DNA from: Brevibacillus sedimenti
GTDB lineage: Bacteria; Bacillota; Bacilli; Brevibacillales; Brevibacillaceae
Length of the DNA stretch: 64,000 nucleotides
Assembly: GCF_020923495.1 (NCBI RefSeq)
Contig: NZ_CP064048.1
Location: 273,501 to 337,500 of the forward strand
Reading direction: 5' to 3'
Shown: positions 62,363 through 64,000 of the stretch, in pieces
How positions within the stretch are numbered: the first letter of the stretch is position 1
Layout: each line of letters starts with the position of its first letter
Translations under genes and position numbers: made by a program
Notes under the pieces: generated by a model
Told to the model about the DNA's origin: nothing
Databases searched by the model: none
What the model saw: the letters and a program-made list of their open reading frames with translations, nothing else

Positions 62363-63472
62363 TTACTTCTTGCTTTTTCCCTTGATGTTTTCGTCCCAGT
62401 ACTGCATCCACTCTTTTTCTTTCTCCGCCATCACATTCCAGTCGAGCTCCAGCGGTTTCAGCTCCAGGTTTTTCATGAAGTCAGGCAGTTCGTCCTTGCT
62501 GATGTCGGTGCGTGACGGGAACTGGTAGCGCTCTTTCGCCAACTGCGTGGCGATCTCCGGGCTGAACAGGAACTCGTAGAACTTTTTGGCTGCGTCCATG
62601 TTCTTGGCCCCTTTGACGATCGCGACCCCATCGACGAGGATCGGCGCGCCGCTCTCAGGATAGACAAAATCGTACGGATGGTTGTTCTGCTTGCTTTGAA
62701 TCAGGACGTCCTGCAGGTTCCACAGGGAAATGACGCCTTCCTGGCGGTCCAGCTTCAGGTAGAGCTGGGTCGGGTCCTGGGCGTACTCCTTGGTGTTGGC
62801 GTCCAGTTTTTTCAGCCATTCATACCCTTTTTCCGGCGTGTCTGGCCCCTGACGGTAGATCATCGCCGCGTAAATGGTCCGCATCGTGCCGGACGGCAGG
62901 ACGTTGCGGATCACGATTTTATCCTTGTACTTGGGATCGAGCAGGTCGTCCCAGTCCTGCGGCGCTTCTTCTTTCGTCAGCGCCTGCGAATTGTACATGA
63001 TCACCTCGGGCAGCAGCATTTCGCCGTACCAGCGGTCCTGCGGGTCCTTGTACAGATCGGGAATCTTGTCGGCAAACGTCGGTTTGTACGGCTCCAACAG
63101 CCCCTCGTCCGCTGCCGTGCTCAGCGCGGACTGTGTGCCGCCCCACCAGAAATCGGCCTGCGGATTGGCCTTTTCGGCACGCACCCGCTCCAGGATTTGC
63201 TGCGCCCCCATCTCAAATGTTTCCACTTCAATATTGGGATATTTTTCCTTAAACTTGGGCAGGACGATTTCAAAAATATTTTTGTCCCGGGCGGTGTAAA
63301 TGACCAATTTTTGCGATTCGCCGGATGCTGCCGGCTGCGCCTGATCACCGGACTGGCCGCCTGTACCGCTGTCCGCCTGTCCTCCGCCGGAACAAGCGGC
63401 GACGGTCAGGGCCAGCGAGCCGACAAACACGCCGCGAAGCCATTTTTTCCATGTGCTGTTGGACGTTTTCAC
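62363..63472 (-). CDS. ABC transporter solute-binding lipoprotein (Fe3+-type SBP family)
   Basis: A 369-residue binding lipoprotein: signal with lipobox VAAC, a Gly/Ser/Gln linker, then LVIYTARDKNIFEIVLPKFKEKYPNI as in the AfuA/FbpA/PhnS family. The pocket region ADFWWGGTQSALSTAAD suggests a ligand other than bare iron; iron-binding family members keep paired Tyr near the C terminus, which I do not see clearly here. Start at ATG 63472. It is directly downstream of the ROK gene (24 bp). Confidence 0.9.
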   Translation of the reverse strand: MKTSNSTWKKWLRGVFVGSLALTVAACSGGGQADSGTGGQSGDQAQPAASGESQKLVIYTARDKNIFEIVLPKFKEKYPNIEVETFEMGAQQILERVRAEKANPQADFWWGGTQSALSTAADEGLLEPYKPTFADKIPDLYKDPQDRWYGEMLLPEVIMYNSQALTKEEAPQDWDDLLDPKYKDKIVIRNVLPSGTMRTIYAAMIYRQGPDTPEKGYEWLKKLDANTKEYAQDPTQLYLKLDRQEGVISLWNLQDVLIQSKQNNHPYDFVYPESGAPILVDGVAIVKGAKNMDAAKKFYEFLFSPEIATQLAKERYQFPSRTDISKDELPDFMKNLELKPLELDWNVMAEKEKEWMQYWDENIKGKSKK

Positions 63473-63496
63473 AATCGAATCCCCCTTTTTTTCACT

Positions 63497-64000
63497 CTAT
63501 TTGTCCAGCAATTTCGTAGATGGAAACGCTTCCAGGACGCTGTGAACGGCCCCGATCAACCCCGCCTCTTCACCAAGTCGCGCTTTTTCCATACGGGGCA
63601 CAACGGGCACCCATTCCGCCAGCCACTCGCGAATCTGCTTCACCCCTTTTTCGTCGATATGAACCATCTCTCCGCTCAGAATCAACAGCTCCGGGTTCAG
63701 CACGCTGACGATATTGGCCATCGCGTAGGCCCAGTGTCGGTATACGTCATCCAGCAACCGCGCGGCCTCCCGGTTGTCCTGCCGAGCTTGACCGATCAGC
63801 GTCTCTATGATACTCGACCCTTCCTGAAGGTCGGAGAGAAAGGCCTTCGCCTGTGCTTTGACGCCAGGGACGGAGTAATGCGTCTCAAACACGCCGTACG
63901 CTCCGTCGCGCCGGCTGTGTACGGGGCCGATCAGCATGTAACCGATCTCGCCCGCTGCGTCCCGGCTTCCCCGGTATAACTGGCCGTCCAGGATGATGCC
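63497..64000 (-). CDS. ROK-family protein, N terminus outside window
   Basis: The C-terminal 167 residues of a ROK repressor/kinase. The frame stays open to the edge: the first codons in view read GIILDGQLYRGSRDAAGEIGY, matching the glucokinase-like GxI(h)xxGxLxxGxxxxAGEIGH block (the conserved His is Tyr here). Later VLNPELLILSGE is also typical. Whether it has an N-terminal HTH cannot be seen. First visible gene of the operon; could regulate it or phosphorylate the imported sugar. Confidence 0.82.
   Translation of the reverse strand, partial: GIILDGQLYRGSRDAAGEIGYMLIGPVHSRRDGAYGVFETHYSVPGVKAQAKAFLSDLQEGSSIIETLIGQARQDNREAARLLDDVYRHWAYAMANIVSVLNPELLILSGEMVHIDEKGVKQIREWLAEWVPVVPRMEKARLGEEAGLIGAVHSVLEAFPSTKLLDK

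Overview
The window looks like a chromosomal stretch of an aerobic, endospore-forming Bacillales bacterium of the Brevibacillus/Paenibacillaceae kind. Evidence: a GerA-type spore germinant receptor operon, Gram-positive lipoprotein signals, strong AGGAGG ribosome sites, SAM-I and guanine riboswitches, a Bacillus-type lutABC/lutR/lutP system and a DynA-like bacterial dynamin. Base composition is G+C-rich for a Firmicute. The genus is an inference. I see no prophage, insertion sequence, CRISPR array or rRNA.

Layout. 1-3.8 kb (minus): two adjacent dynamin-like GTPase genes that match the two halves of Bacillus DynA. 3.9-9.2 kb (plus): germinant receptor genes A-B-C, a tiny membrane ORF, a second B gene and a decayed C remnant, which together record a tandem duplication. 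9.3-12.3 kb (minus): CadA Cd/Zn/Pb-type efflux ATPase and its ArsR/CadC repressor. 12.4-14.9 kb (plus): ferrous iron uptake feoA with FeoB encoded as two genes. 15.0-15.2 kb: tRNA-Pro and tRNA-Arg. 15.6-19.5 kb (minus): a ribose-family (CUT2) ABC importer under a SAM-I riboswitch, so probably tied to sulfur/methionine metabolism rather than ribose. 19.7-24.3 kb (minus): a VOC protein, a broken 3-hydroxyacyl-CoA dehydrogenase, an iron alcohol dehydrogenase, an aldehyde dehydrogenase and their LacI regulator with two operators. 24.6-26.8 kb (minus): xpt-pbuX under a guanine riboswitch. 27-31.3 kb: an extra rsgA, a YfhP-like membrane protein, small proteins, a lipoprotein and an alpha/beta hydrolase. 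31.4-35.2 kb (minus): potABCD polyamine importer, divergent from a PadR regulator that carries a perfect cre site. 36-41.9 kb (minus): complete rbsRKDACB with paired RbsR operators. 42-47.9 kb: lutABC, lutR and lutP for L-lactate, linked by three copies of one operator motif. 48-53.3 kb (minus): a DUF5316 protein, nagA, an acetyltransferase, a lipoprotein, a nitronate monooxygenase-like enzyme, a Nudix hydrolase and a small orphan.

53.3-64 kb (minus, running off the window) is the most unusual block. In transcription order it encodes a ROK protein, an Fe(III)/polyamine-type ABC importer (lipoprotein, ATPase, double-length permease), a large secreted PIG-L/NEW3 protein, an argininosuccinate-lyase-like enzyme, a BadF-type GlcNAc kinase-like protein and a cytosolic PIG-L hydrolase. 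The last three overlap by 4 bp. This reads as a dedicated system that hydrolyses, imports and dismantles an amino-sugar conjugate; glucosaminyl-malate or bacillithiol-type compounds are one chemically sensible guess.
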